Assembly: GCA_016647705.1 (NCBI GenBank)
Contig: CM028335.1
Location: forward strand, 6,650,579 to 6,714,578
Source of the DNA: Eucommia ulmoides
Taxonomy: Eukaryota; Streptophyta; Magnoliopsida; Garryales; Eucommiaceae
Direction of reading: 5' to 3'
DNA length: 64,000 nucleotides
Shown: positions 34,133 through 46,843 of the stretch, piece by piece
How the letters are laid out: every line of letters begins with the position of its first letter
How positions within the stretch are numbered: position 1 is the first letter of the stretch
The notes under the pieces: model-generated
The model's input: only the letters and a program-made list of their open reading frames with translations
What the model was told of the DNA's origin: nothing
Database searches by the model: none
Made by a program: the position numbers and the translations under genes

Positions 34133-36432
34133 TAATAATAATAATAAAAACTTACCTATATATATATATTAAGGGCGGTGATAAGTCTTGGGAGCGACAA
34201 ATATTTCGGTTCATATTTTGTCTCAATTTTTCATGTAGAATTTTTAATTCTTTTAATATATGTATTTAATTTTTCTATTATGTGATTTATGTCATTATTG
34301 TCGTTGAATTTTAACTGTTAAATTTTATGAAATAATTATGATTATGTGAAAATTATGTCTGTATTTTATTTGTCGTGTTAATTAAATGCACGTATTAAAG
34401 AGGTTGGAGTTCTACTGAGTGATGACTCACAACCTTACAGGTTTGATTGCAAATACGGTGAGAGTGAGATGATGACCTGAATTTTATTTGAACTTGTATT
34501 TAAATTGCAAAAGAAAAAAAATGTATTTATTATTTACTGTTATAAAATTGATTCAATAAAATGATAATAAAAAATTATCGTCGTAATTTGTGAGATTACC
34601 AGATTTCATAAGATGAAATCTTGGCCGTTTGGTGATCTATGTGAAACAAGATTTTATAAATATTTTATTTACGTTCTATAATGTAATTAATACTAATAAT
34701 TTACAGTTGGGTGTTAATTCAATTACCAATATCATATGTAATCTCCTTCTGAAATAACATAAAACAATACTCAATGGATAATTTATTTAGTGTGAAAATT
34801 ATAATATATTATTCCACTTATATTATTGGGGGTAATATCACAAAAACTATATTCATTCCAACACAAAACATAAATGAATGATGCCAAAAGTTAGGGGAGT
34901 GACATCATCTTATTTTTTGAAGTGTTTTTACACTTTGACCCTTAATATTATCATAATTTACTAGAGTGATTCATTTGAGAAATCATTGTGGTATTTAACA
35001 TAATTTAATATGTTTATTAATGTTAATTCATTATTGGTAATTGATTTGATGAGTTATCATCGTCGTATTCGTAAAAATTCTCAATTGTATTAATAATCAG
35101 ATATGCGTCATTCGATTTTAGCGTAAATTTTTCAATGGGAGAAATCGCGTGGCGGCCCTGGGAAACCGAGTCGTTACACCACAACCATGCCATTGGCCAC
35201 CATACATTTAAAGAGAAAAAAAAAACAAATATTGAAAACAAACATGTTTTTTATTTTTGTTTTCATAAATTAAAAGAAACAATTTGAGAACAATATTGGT
35301 CATTTGTAAACATGTTTCTAATTTTGGAATACTACACAATGGAAATAAAATTCTTAATCTCATCCCCACTTATGGGAAGTAAAAATAGAAAAACCAAAAC
35401 ACTAACCACCTAAAAGAATATATAAATTGGTGACTAAAATCCTACTTGCCACATTGAGGCCCCCTCCTTGATAAGCTGGTGGGTTCGAATCAAAGTTATT
35501 TATTAGTTTTAGCCCCACGCTAAGCTCGAGTTTGAAGTAATTTACATATATACTTTAATTTATTGTATAAATTAAATTTTATATTAATTAGTGAATTTTT
35601 ATGTTATTTGTGCGAGTTAAGTATGTATTGTTTAGATTTTATAATAACAGTTTTTATTTAACATTATAAATAATTTAGTTTTATGTGTTCAAATTGAGAT
35701 ATTGATTAATGTTTGAAGAGATGATGAAGTTTTAGTTGAACATAATTTTACTTATAAAGAGCATAATTAACATTATAAACAATTTAGTTTTATATGTTTA
35801 AAAGAAATGGTGAATTTTTAGATGAACCTAATTGTACTTATAAAGAGCCTTTGCTAATTCATTTTTTAATATGTGGCATTGTAAGGACAATATCACATTT
35901 TAGTAAAAATAAATACAATTATATTTAAGCCTTATTTGATTTGGTCCGTTAACTTTATTTTTTATTTTGTTATCTTTTCTCTTTCGTATTTTGTTCTGTC
36001 TCCAAATAGCCACATACTAAAAAACGATATACGCATTAACATATCCCCTAATTGTATACAGCTTAAATGCAGAAAGAAAGAAATTATCTAAATCTTAATA
36101 CAAACACTAAAAAAAATATTATTTTCGATAAGTTTGAAGTCGTAATTGTATCCGCTTGATACGGCACAACCTGTCGGAGTTTATGATGCTTTTTGAGAGA
36201 GAGATAGAGAAAGCGCATATACTTATTTTGTTTCTATTAGAGTAAAAATGAAAGACAGAGACTCAAAGTGGTTTAATAATAGAAAATTGTGTATTGTTTT
36301 TTTTTTTTTTTTATACTAATAAAGAAAAATAATTTTTTTTTTTTTATGCGGAGATAGTTTTTTTGTGCCGATATAGTTATTATAATAGAAAGGTATGCAT
36401 TAGTATTTTGTTTATAATAATAAAAATGGATA
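33572..36432. repeat. Dispersed repeat, copy 2 (carries a solo LTR)
   Basis: Second copy of the 5020-7759 repeat. It lacks the foldback element: the target near 36090 reads AAATCTTAATACAAACAC without interruption. It holds instead a solo LTR at 33687-35178. Without the inserts the two copies are 1353 and about 1363 bases long. Confidence 0.8.
33687..35178 (+). mobile_element. Solo LTR, 1492 bp (probably Ty3/gypsy)
   Basis: It starts TGTAATACCCCGAAAACTTA and ends GAGTCGTTACA. The flanks are CCACC (33682-33686) and CCACA (35179-35183), a 5-bp duplication with one difference. The other copy of the surrounding repeat has the uninterrupted site (CCGACCACCACCATACC near 5122). AAT trinucleotide runs and an AT-rich body lie inside. 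The TGTAATACCCC start is common among plant Ty3/gypsy LTRs. Confidence 0.85.
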
Positions 36433-36545
36433 GAATTGATGAGGGTAAAAACCACAACAAAATTCCATAAGCATTTTTAATTGTGAAGTAAGTGGTTTTA
36501 GTGATAAAAACACCAACTCTTAATAATATGATGATAACCTTCTTA

Positions 36546-38323
36546 AAAAATTTCCACTACTCTCAATCATCCTAAATTAGTTTATTTAATTTCCCACTAC
36601 TCTCAATAATGGGAAAAAACTCCCATTATTCAAATGAAATGGAAAAAGCCCCCAACAATTTCATAGATGGGATCCTCACATCTAAACTAAATCTTGCGAA
36701 GATTTAGTTAATGGTGAAAAACACTATGGACAAACCAAATCACTTCATCCACTCTATTAATATTATTATTTATCTCCAATCATCGTAGTTAATGACTCAT
36801 CCTCCATTTGCCCATTCCTAATGGAACACTACCAACACCCAAATTCTTTCACTTATAAACAATTCACAATGGGCATTTGAGGAGGGGACCTTGATCTCCC
36901 TCACCAATGGTGAGATCCTTTTCTCACGGTCATGGATGTCTTCTATCTACTATCATTATCAAAAAAACATATCATACTCTAATAGCTTTCACATCCAAGA
37001 AGACCAAACCCTTGTTTGGCAAGGACAAATACAAAATCATGTCTCCATGATTAAGACCACGTCTTCCATGCAAGTTATATTTAGCTATATTTAAAGATAT
37101 AACTCCTAATTAAATAAATAGAAAAAGACCAAGGGATCAAATAACGATTAAAATGACTAAGTCTATAAATAAGGAAAATGTATTACATTATCTTTACATT
37201 CAGCATTTTGCTTAATACCCTAAAACAGACTGACTTATTATCACGCCGGAGGTTTTTTGGCCGACACCACACCAGGGTCCCCTTAGAACTAATAAGTTTT
37301 GCAGGTAAAAATTTTCCACTACTCTCAATCATCCTGAATTAGTTTATTTAATTTAGTTTTTGATAATATTTTATTGAATTTTCCACTACTCTCAATAAAG
37401 GGAAAAAGCTCACATTATTCAAATGAAATGGAAAAAGCTCCCAACAATTTCATAGATGGGATCCTCACATCTAAACTAAATCTTACGAGGGGTGAAAAAC
37501 ACTATGGACAAACCAAATCATTTCTTCCACTCTATTAATATTATTATTTATCTCCAATCATCCTAGTTAATGACTCATCCTCCATTTGCCAAATTCCTAA
37601 TGGAACACTACCAACACCCAAATTCTTTCGCTTATAAACAATTCACAATTGGCATTTGAGGAGGGGACCTTGATCTCCCTCACCAACGGTGAAATCCATT
37701 TCTCACAGTCATGGATCTCTCCTATCTACCATCATAATCAAGAAACATATGCTACTCTAATAGCTTCACATCCAAGAAGACCAAACCCTTGTTTGGCAAG
37801 GACAAATGCAAGATCACGTCTCCAAAGACCACATTTTCCATACAAGTTATATTTAGCTATATTTAAGGATGTAATTCTTAACCAAATAAGTGGAGAAAGA
37901 CCGAGGGATCAAATAACGATTGAGATGAGTAAGTCTATAAATAAGATAAATATATCACATTATCTTTACATTCAATGTTTTGCCTAATACTCTAAAACAG
38001 ACCGATTTATTCTTACGCCGGAGGTTCTTTGGCCGACACCAAACTGGTGTCTCCATAGAACTAATCGGTTTTGCAGGTTAAATTTTTCCACTACTCTCAA
38101 GCATCCTAAATTAGTTTATTTAATTTATTTTTTTATAATATTTTATTTAATTTCCCACTACTCTCAATAATGGCAAAAAGCTCCCATTATTCAAATGAAA
38201 TGGAAAAAGCTCCCAACAATTTCATAGATAGGATCCTCACATCTAAACTAAATCTTATGAAGATTTAGTTAGTGGTGAAAAACACTTTGGACAAACAAAT
38301 CACTTCATCCACTCTATTAATAT
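36546..38323 (+). repeat. Tandem array of LTR-like units, about 2.3 copies of 770 bp
   Basis: Unit 1 is 36546-37306, unit 2 37307-38078 and unit 3 38079-38323 (cut off). Each starts TTTCCACTACTCTCAA.CATC, has a TATA-like AGTCTATAAATAAG about 620 bases in, then GCCTAATAC..TAAAACAG, CACGCCGGAGGTT, GGCCGACACCA, and ends TTTTGCAGGT. That order (upstream region, TATA, leader-like tail) looks like an LTR, with tail motifs common in plant Ty3/gypsy LTRs. There is no internal domain between units. Another tail fragment lies at 62811-62911. Confidence 0.7.
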
Positions 38324-39390
38324 TGTGGATGACGGATTTCGGGTGACTTCAACAGTATGGTTCGATAAGCGCTGGTGGAGATGGAGAGGTCTAGAATGGA
38401 GACCTTCAATCCGTGGAGCTTCTTATTTGTGGAAAAGTCTCTGGTCGAGAAGGGGTAGGTCTAAATTGGAACAGGCCCAAAAGCCTCATGGGTCGAGAAG
38501 AGAAGAGTGAGAAAGCCTTGTGATCCAGGAAAAGTAAATCGAAGCTTGAGATAAGGCATAATCGAGATGGGAATCACCTGGAAACCTGCTCAAAAGACTT
38601 GACGAGATGGTCCCGGCGTGTCCCCTCCAACGTGAAATCAGTACATAGGGAAAAATTTATAGATAAGCTACCGAGAATAGAAAGCAAAATTCATCTACCT
38701 TTGGCAATAGTATGCCCTCCTATATATAGGTATGAAGTGGATTAGATTAAGGGCTTAAGCAAGGATTAATGTCGCTTCATTGTCACATTAGTGTCCCATC
38801 TCGGCATTAGCCAATGAGAGGGTGCCAAAGAGCATTTTAGGTCGGCCATGGACCCTTTAGCTAATGAGGAGAGGTCATGTGGACACCTTGTGTTGGCCAC
38901 GTCAGACGATATTTGTAGATATTTATAGATATTTATGGTTGGGAAAATAATCCAGCCCATAAACTAAGAAGGACACTTTCCTACTGTAGCCGAGATGAGG
39001 AGTTTGATTCATGTCCTTCCCGGATAGCCAAACACGGGAAAAATGAGTTATGTGGAGCTTCCTACCCTGCCCTTCTCGGATAACCGGAGTCCAGAAGGGG
39101 GGCTTTGCTGAGGAGTTTTGCGGAGTTGATTTCCAAGATGGGCAATGCCGCTGTGGTGAATGGTGAGATGGGGAAGGATTTTTTATCCCAACGGTGGATC
39201 GTCTGCCCTTCCTGAAGAGTGTTGGGGGCTTTTAGGATGGCTGGCATGGCTAGAAATGTTCTTCTACTTGGCGCAATCTTCACACTTAATCCTTGGTATG
39301 AGCTGACCTTAATGAAAAGTCGTGGACATGTGACGGTCTTCAATTGGTTGTGTTGGGGTGACCATTTTTTTACTTATCAGTTGCCCAACA
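38324..39390 (-). repeat. 3' LTR of element D
   Basis: In minus orientation it runs from TGTTGGGCAACTGATAAG (39390) to AATCCGTCATCCACA (38324), about 1067 bases with TG..CA ends. A minus-strand TATA-like CCTATATATAGGAGG lies at about 38716-38730. The base-rich stretch CACTAGGGAC precedes it as a possible polypurine tract. Its partner LTR is not in the window. Confidence 0.6.
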
Positions 39391-39852
39391 GTCCCTAGTG
39401 TTGAGAAGAAATTCGACTGTGGACTTTATTGTAAGCCTCTTTTGGAGTTATGCTACTTCTATTAGAGTCTTTTGAGGTGTTAGTGACCTTTTTCGGTCTA
39501 TGAGGGGCGTTGCATGGGGGTCAGGCCTCCTTTATGAGAAGGAGAATAGGCAGTTCCGGGATGGGAACAGTTAGCCCGAGAATGGAAAGAAAGGCCTGAG
39601 AATACAAACGGGCGACCCGAGAACGATAATGATTGGCCTGCCCTAGATCTGCGAAAAAGCCTGTGGTCATCACGTGCATGTATCATCGCACCTGCATCTC
39701 TTCAGTCTCGCCTTTTCAATGCTCCCTGACACACCACCTACTCAATCGACGGGAAAGGAACACATGGCCATACGATTTCTGAGCGGTGTATCATTTTCAG
39801 GCGCCTTCAAATTGTCGTCATTCTCGATGATTGGGAAGGACAGGTCCCCTCC

Positions 39853-39860
39853 TATATAAA
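39853..39860 (+). promoter_or_regulatory. Candidate TATA box for the antisense gene of element D
   Basis: TATATAAA within CCTATATAAAGGAGG, on the plus strand about 90 bases before the ATG at 39942 (ATGTCTTTCG) and outside the 3' LTR. It points in the direction opposite to the element's own LTR promoter. Confidence 0.45.
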
Positions 39861-39941
39861 GGAGGCACCCTCAGTTTATTTTTACGTTTTTTCAAACTCT
39901 AGAGCACCGTCTTCTCAACAGGTAACTCATTTTCCTTCAAC

Positions 39942-42280
39942 ATGTCTTTCGTTCATTTTTCTTCTTCTTCCAAGTCTGTATTGGGGCCTACCATTCCTAA
40001 ATAGGCCCTAGATGTCTCTCATTTTTGATGGGTTGACCTCCTATATTGGCCTTGCTCCTACCCAGAGGAATGGGCGAGTTCTTCGGGTAACGCTGGGCCT
40101 TTCGGTCATTGTGACAACGATGATGGTGCTAGGCCTGCCAGTGGCCCCACCATGGAGGTGAACTCAAGCTTGGAAGATGAGGCCAGGACAGGGGAGAGTA
40201 CTCTTTCGAGATAGAGTCCCATTTAGGGGATCGCATAAAAATGACTGAGGAAATATTAGTGAGGCCCGAAACAAATACACCTTTCCAAAGGGGGTGGTGA
40301 CCCATCTTCTTCTTCTTGAGGATAGGGCATGCGTCCCCCTCGAGGGTTTTATCATGGTTTATATGGAGCACTTGCGTGGTGGTTTACAGTTTCTGATCCA
40401 CCCTTGGATTCGGACCCTGTACTTAGAATACAAGTTGTGTCCACCACAGCTTGCTCCTAACTGTATTCGAGCCTTTGTGGATTCATTCATTATTTGCAAG
40501 GTCGAGGGACTAGAGTCATCCCTAGACTTGTTTAAATCTCTTTTTTTTCCTAAATCCATGCCTTTCGGGATGGGGTGGTGCTATGTCGCTTCTAGGAGAC
40601 ATATTCTTTTGGGTATTGAGTCTTGGGTGAAGAACTGGAAGCCCCAATACTTTTTCTTGGGAGGAACCAGCTAGGAATTTTGTCCCAATAAGAAAGGAGT
40701 CAACCCCATTCCTAGGGAGTGAGGTGTTGTAGGTGAAAATGATTTTTTTTGTGAGTCATTCGTCGATTGCGTAGTTTTTCTCTTTTTTTTTTTTTTTTTT
40801 TTTTGGTATTTTGACGGTTTTTCCTATTATTCCCTTTTGTTTCCTTGAATAGTCTCAGGGAAGGTCAACGAAAAAAGAGTCTGACCTAGTGCATTAATTC
40901 AACAACAAATGAGGATTGCATAGGATACTGAGTTCAACCAAGATGACCACCAGCTGGTATTGACACTGTACTGTTGTTATTTGTATTGTGCTCCTGGTTT
41001 GCCAATACTGGAGATTGACCAGAAAATTGCAAATGGTAAGGTTTCCCCTTCTCGGAAGTTGTTGATTACTTGAATTTCCTAATGTTTTCTTGCTTCTTAC
41101 TCATCCAGCTCTTCTTGCTTTCTTCGCAGAGATGGATAAGGTTGTGTTGACGAGATTGCTGAAGAAAAGGGCAACCAAAACCACTACTGAGAAGAAACAA
41201 GTCTCTCGGCCTTAGGCGAAGGTTCCCCGAGGGGAACTGCCAAAGAGGAAGAAGAGACTACCATAATGAGTTCCATAAGTGAGGTCCCCGTCGGGGTGGA
41301 AGATGAACCAAGGAGGACAACGAGAAGAGAGAAACAACGGAGAGAAGCCAAGGTTGCGACTAGGAGGGAGACACCATTACGATTAGAGTAGGCCCCTACG
41401 CCTTCTTCCGAAAGGGTAGGTCAGGGAGAGCCAAGAGAGGGGGGAAGAGGAAGATGGAAAGAATAAGGGCTGAGGGATCGAAAATAGCCAGAAATGAGGA
41501 GACTCTTGGAGCCCCCATCCAGGCAAAGCTTCTACCCCTGTATCCTTCCTAACCTCGGACACAAATCTTTTTCTCGGCCAAGGGGCCCTAGACCACCCTG
41601 ATGTGCTATTTGTATACGTCAACCACATCATCCCCCCCCAAGACTAAGAGCAAGTAAATATTGAGACAGATTCACAGATTGCTGCCATGCTGGAAAGGGA
41701 TGCGATATTGGTAAGGCTAACACTAAAATTCATTTTGACTATTCATTGCACTTTGTTATTAGGTAATAACATGACACATTTTTCTTTTATGTTTTATAGG
41801 TGTTGTCCAGTGTCTCTTCTCTATCTGTACGCCTCAACTCTACCTTGGAGAGAGAGCAAAAACTTAATGAGGAGCACATGCAACACCTGGGCCGGGCGAG
41901 AAGACGGTATAAGATAACCAAGCAGCTAATGGCGAGTGAGAGCAGCGCTAGAGAGGATGTGATAAAGCTGACTAAGGAGAGGACAAGGCTGATTGAGAAA
42001 AATGAGGTCTTTAAATCCCGTTCCAGTAAGCTTGAGGTTGACCTCGCTACTGTTCGGGAGAGAATGGATGAAATGGAGAAAAAATGAACGGTTGCACTAG
42101 CCAAGATCAAGGAAGAGGCCATAAGTGAATGGATGAAGTCTCCAGCCTTCGGCGAGATAAAAAAGCTCCTAGCCTCTAAGATGGTGGAGGACGGCCATAG
42201 ATATTAAATCCGCAATCTGCGTCACCAGCATCCGAACTTTCTAGTTGATGAAATTGGCATGGACTACTCAGATGCTGAAG
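39942..42280 (+). pseudogene. Antisense gene of element D (putative gypsy-type transposon domain plus coiled coil)
   Basis: Plus-strand gene opposite to the element's pol. The segment 40294-40674 resembles the plant putative gypsy-type transposon domain (Pfam PF04195 as remembered), with CVPLEGFIMVYMEH, GLQFLIHPWIRTL, PPQLAPNCIRAFV and GWCYVASRR. 41800-42087 encodes a long charged coiled coil (LNSTLEREQKLNEEHMQHL, RARRRYKITKQLM, SKLEVDLATVRERMDEMEKK). The end of the gene, DYSDAEGD, is cut at 42289 by element B and goes on beyond it at 53695-53938. Function in the element is unknown. Broken by several changes. Confidence 0.55.
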
Positions 42281-42289
42281 GAGATGATG

Positions 42290-45200
42290 TGTCACACCCC
42301 ACCCCGGACACCCATCATCGTGGGGCCGGCGTGACGTTGACACGACCTTATCTTAACATCGAACTCACTAGTAAACGACAAAGTGCATACAAAAATATAC
42401 AACCACAAATTCTGACCATATACAATATCTCTAACTGGGGACACACCCGTCCCTGAGTTATAATAACAACAATGAAGCTCTCACAGGTTCGACTCAGACA
42501 GCTCCTCCCAAAATATTTCCATACTATACCATCGCCGGACTCTGCCTAGTGCCAGTAGGGGACCGACTCCTAATTGCTGTACCTGCGAATGTACTGCCTT
42601 CTTAGTAAAATATTTTTAAAATAATAATACATTCTAAATATTACCACAATTAAATATGGATCAAACATAAGTATATAAACACCACATAACTCGTAAAATC
42701 TCCAGTATATAAGCAGTGAAAATAAAGCGATATAGATAAACTCTATCCAAATCCATCTAGTATAAAATCATACCAATCACTATAATAAATAATAAATCAC
42801 CCAATATAAGTAAAACACCACATCTCAAACATACACATCAAACATACATCTCAAACACACCACTCCACCACACACACTAACTAGCCACAGTGATCGTTTT
42901 AACCTCACAATCAAGAGTTGCAACGGTACCGTAACATCTGTAGGAATGCCTTCCTATGAAATATCCACACCCCTTTTGGGGAGAAATATAATCCACACCC
43001 CTTATGGGGAAAAATATCCACATCCCAAGGGAAGAAATATAATCCACACCCCTTTCGGGGAGAACAATTATGGCATCGTCAAAATCATCAGTATAGTTAA
43101 AAATTCACATCTCTTATGGGAAGAAATACATTCTCACACCACATTGTCAAAATTTCACACCCCTTATGGGGAAAATATAAACCACACCCCTTTCGGGGAG
43201 AATTTCCAAAATCACGTTTTTCACTCTCCTTTTTAAAGTACCACCCATATCCAACAAAAATTATTTTTAATCCTTCTTTTAGAAACCAACATAATTCCCC
43301 GGAAATTCATTTTACCAACTCACCCCAAAAACCTGCTTGAACCATATCATTTATGAAATCGTACAGTGTAAGTAAACACATATGTCATCATATATATACA
43401 TAGAAAATAGTTTGGCAAAAAGACAGTACACTCACCTGATTATCCGTTTTCGAAGATTTTGACTGCCTATTCCCTACTAGTACTGGTAGCGCGGGAAAAA
43501 CACGCCGCTACTTACACTCACAAGTATACGAGGTCTAAGTTTTAGTATAGTATGATCATTAAGATCGGGTTATCGTATCTACAGGGATTGTTGTCGTTAG
43601 TATCGAATACCGCGTTTGTCGTGACCTAATTTTATTTAGGCGAAAAACAAATGTATTTAATTAATTAAACTAATACTAATATATCCTAAATTAACTACAC
43701 TATCATGTTAATATGTTTTAGGGTGAAGAATTGTATAGGGATTAACGTGTTTACAAATACGTGTTCGATTTCGATTTACTCGTGTTTACGTTGTTCGACC
43801 TATTTGACAACCTCGGTACGTAAACTCCACCGCCACCTCTCCCGAGTGTAAGACGGGGAAATACATGACTTCGAGTCAACGGATAAGTCTCCCTCAACGT
43901 CTTAACGACCCTAGGTCACGTGAGTCTCGCCCAGCGTCATTGATTACACACAATCCAACTCCCTCTCGGGTTATTGGATCGTCGCGTTGTATTTATCCTA
44001 TCGACAATCTCCGTTCTAAAACTCCCTCGCCACCTCTTCCGAGTGTAAGACGAGGGATATAATGCAACTTTAAGTCAACGAAGAGGTCCCCCTCAACGTC
44101 TTAACGACCCTAGGTAGCGTGTGTCTTGCCTAACGTCATCGATTGTCCACGATTCAAACCCCGACTGGGTTATAGAATCGTGGCGTTTGTTTACCTTAAT
44201 CCGAATCTGGGGTTTGTCAAAACCCCGTATTCTCCATTTATCAATCCAAGAATAATAAACAAACAATACGATAAATACAATCAAACTACGAAGAACAAAC
44301 ACAAACGAAACACCGAAATCATCCAAACAACGTATTTATAAATTATAGGTTAATCCCTACTATAATCCATATTTAACTCGGGGCCATAGCCGCATATAAG
44401 AAAATAACGAGCTAAACATGCTCACATGCTCCAAAGATAAAGAAATAAGGAAAAACGATCGAAGAACTTAGCCTCGTCCGAAGATAAACCGCTAAGAACG
44501 CTCCACGATCGATTCGCCGTCTTCCCCACTTCGGGATGCGAGCTCCACCACTAAAATCCCTAACCCTAGGCTTAACTATAGCCTAAAGGGCTCAAAAATA
44601 CAAGAGAAAGGAGAGAGATCCGGCCAAAAGGGGAGGAGAGGGGATATTTATAGCAAAAATATCCTAAAAATATCTAAAGGTTGTGCAGGGCAAATCCGCC
44701 TAGGCGGAATTAGGTTGGTTAAGTCTGATCGCCTGGGCGGTGAAGTAGGCGGTGGGATGGAGAACATTCTGTTGGATTTTTGCCTAGGGGGTAGAATTTC
44801 TGCCTAGGCGAGCGGCTGTCAGTAGCCCTTATTCGTCCTCTACTGGATTTTTGCCTAAGCGGTAGAATTTCCGCTGTGGCGATCATCCGTCAGTAACATT
44901 TTGCTCTTCTCTGCATTTCCACCGCTTAAGCGGTGGTCTGGACGCTTAAGCGGTGGGCCTGTTTCGTCTTTTAGCCTCCGAGCTTGTTTATCCACCGTAA
45001 CTTCGAACCGCTTTGGTTAGATCTCATCATTTTAGCTCCAATTTCCTATATTTTTGACCCACACACCTGAGTTATACAGAAAGTATAAATACTAATTAAA
45101 ACATAATAAAAATAACTATAAACATATTCGAAAATTAACCAATTCAGATTGGAAATAGATAGGTTTTTCACACCTATCAGGTACTCCGGTGCCTGCGAAC

Positions 45201-46603
45201 CTAATAGTGACAGGGTTTAAATTAATATTTTATGTAGAAATAACCTAATCACGCAATGCAGACCCAAATTTTCGTAATTTCCTATTCCCCACCTTTTATT
45301 TGTAAAAATTTTTATTTAGTCAATTTCACTCTGTTACTAATCATTGTGAACGGTCCCAAATTTATTATCCTGGTTACAAAATTTTGATGCTAGAATTTAA
45401 TTTAATAAACTACACTAATAATTAACGAAAAACGTTATTAAAATTAACCGTTGCGAAATTGTTACGATTACAGGAATTGTATCGCTAAATAAAAATTTAT
45501 AACGAGAATTAATAATCGATTTGAAATTTTACCTGTTTTCGAATCGTTCGGCGGTCATGAGATGGTTTTGGATTTTTGGTGGGGTGGTTTGTGTCATTTT
45601 CCCTCTTTTTTTTTTTTTTTTTTTTTTTTTCCTTTTCTTCTTTCTTTTCTCTTCTCTATTTCAGCTTCTGCTTCAATGTCTGTTAGAACCAGCTGCCGAC
45701 CGACCTACTCCAATCACAAGCATACCGTCACAGATTACACACACCCCAAACGTCGAACACATGCACCCCCCTCCCACAATCACCGTCGACTGAACGAACA
45801 CCCCGCCGGACGACGACATTACCGACGACTCCCTCTCTCTCACTTTGTTTTCTGTTTCTGCTTTGGGACTCATCGCCGACCGACCTTGCTCCGATCATGC
45901 CACACATCTACGAGGACGGAACACCCACGACGCCGAACGAAACACTCACCCAAAACCGATACCCACTTTCTCTCTTTCTCTAACACTCCGGCCGGCAGCA
46001 CCCACCCTCACACTGGAGGAACACCTCTACAGCGTCGATGATCACACATCCAGACCAAACGGCACCACCACACACCCCCACACAGTCGTCGAACAACCAG
46101 AACACACCCACCTCCGACAACCCACACACTCAACGACAAACCGAATGCACACGCTGGCGAACGGCGACGATCATGTACACACTGCCGGTGGACAGAAAAC
46201 ACACCCACACACTCACAGTAGACCGACGACGATGGCCTATTACTCACTCACCTGAAATCGACGACAACACGCAGACACACGTCGACACCTCTACACACAC
46301 CTGCCGAACCGATCAACGCAACCCACTGTCTGTGACGAACACAACACGACAACCCACCGAATGACGACACCCCCACGCCACCGGACGAATAGCGACACAC
46401 TCCGGCGACAATCGGAATACACACTCTCACCCATGTAGTCGCCGGCCGAACTCTCTCTCTCCTTTCCTCTTTCTGTTTTCTTCTTCTTTTGAGGCTCCAT
46501 CAAAATATGTGTGTATGGGTTGCATGTATATATATATGCATGATAGAAGTGGTGTTTCTTTGACCGTAATTGCTGCCACGTGGATCCCCATTTTCTCACA
46601 ATC

Positions 46604-46634
<31 letters not shown>

Positions 46635-46843
46635 ATCTTTTTCCCAAATTACATTAACCTCCCCTAAATTTCCTTTAGGTTATTATCTAAATCTCAAAAT
46701 TTAAAATAAATATTTCTAAAAGTACTAATTGACCCCTAAATTTTTTTAATTTAAATTAGAAATGACACATTTCACCCCGTTATTTTCTAAATGTTCTGAA
46801 ATATGGCTAATGAATATACATGTGCGGAAGTTAGGGTCTTACA
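42290..46843 (-). repeat. 3' LTR of element B (enlarged by a solo LTR)
   Basis: 4554 bases. Removing the 1696-base solo LTR and its 5-bp duplication leaves 2853 bases, against 2861 for the other LTR. It contains a cluster of CCCCTTATGGGG-type palindromes at 42960-43205, a T-rich run near 45610, C-rich DNA at 45700-46420 and an (AT)n run near 46604-46634. Confidence 0.88.
43484..45179 (-). mobile_element. Solo LTR G nested in the LTR of element B
   Basis: In minus orientation it runs from TGATAGGTGTGAAAAACC (45179) to CGCGCTACCA (43484), 1696 bases. The flanks are AGTAC (43479-43483) and GGTAC (45180-45184), and the sister LTR has the empty site CTACTGGTACTCC near 52037. Inside, a unit of about 220 bases is present twice (from about 43816 and 44020; shared CCTCAACGTCTTAACGACCC), and short palindromes such as CCGCCTAGGCGG and CCGCTTAAGCGG cluster at 44690-44970. 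The family is not assigned; probably Ty3/gypsy. Confidence 0.85.

Noticed and set aside
43816-44220. Possible gene cluster of GTAAGACGAGGG-containing exons
   Set aside because: It is a two-copy tandem unit within solo LTR G, without a stable reading frame.
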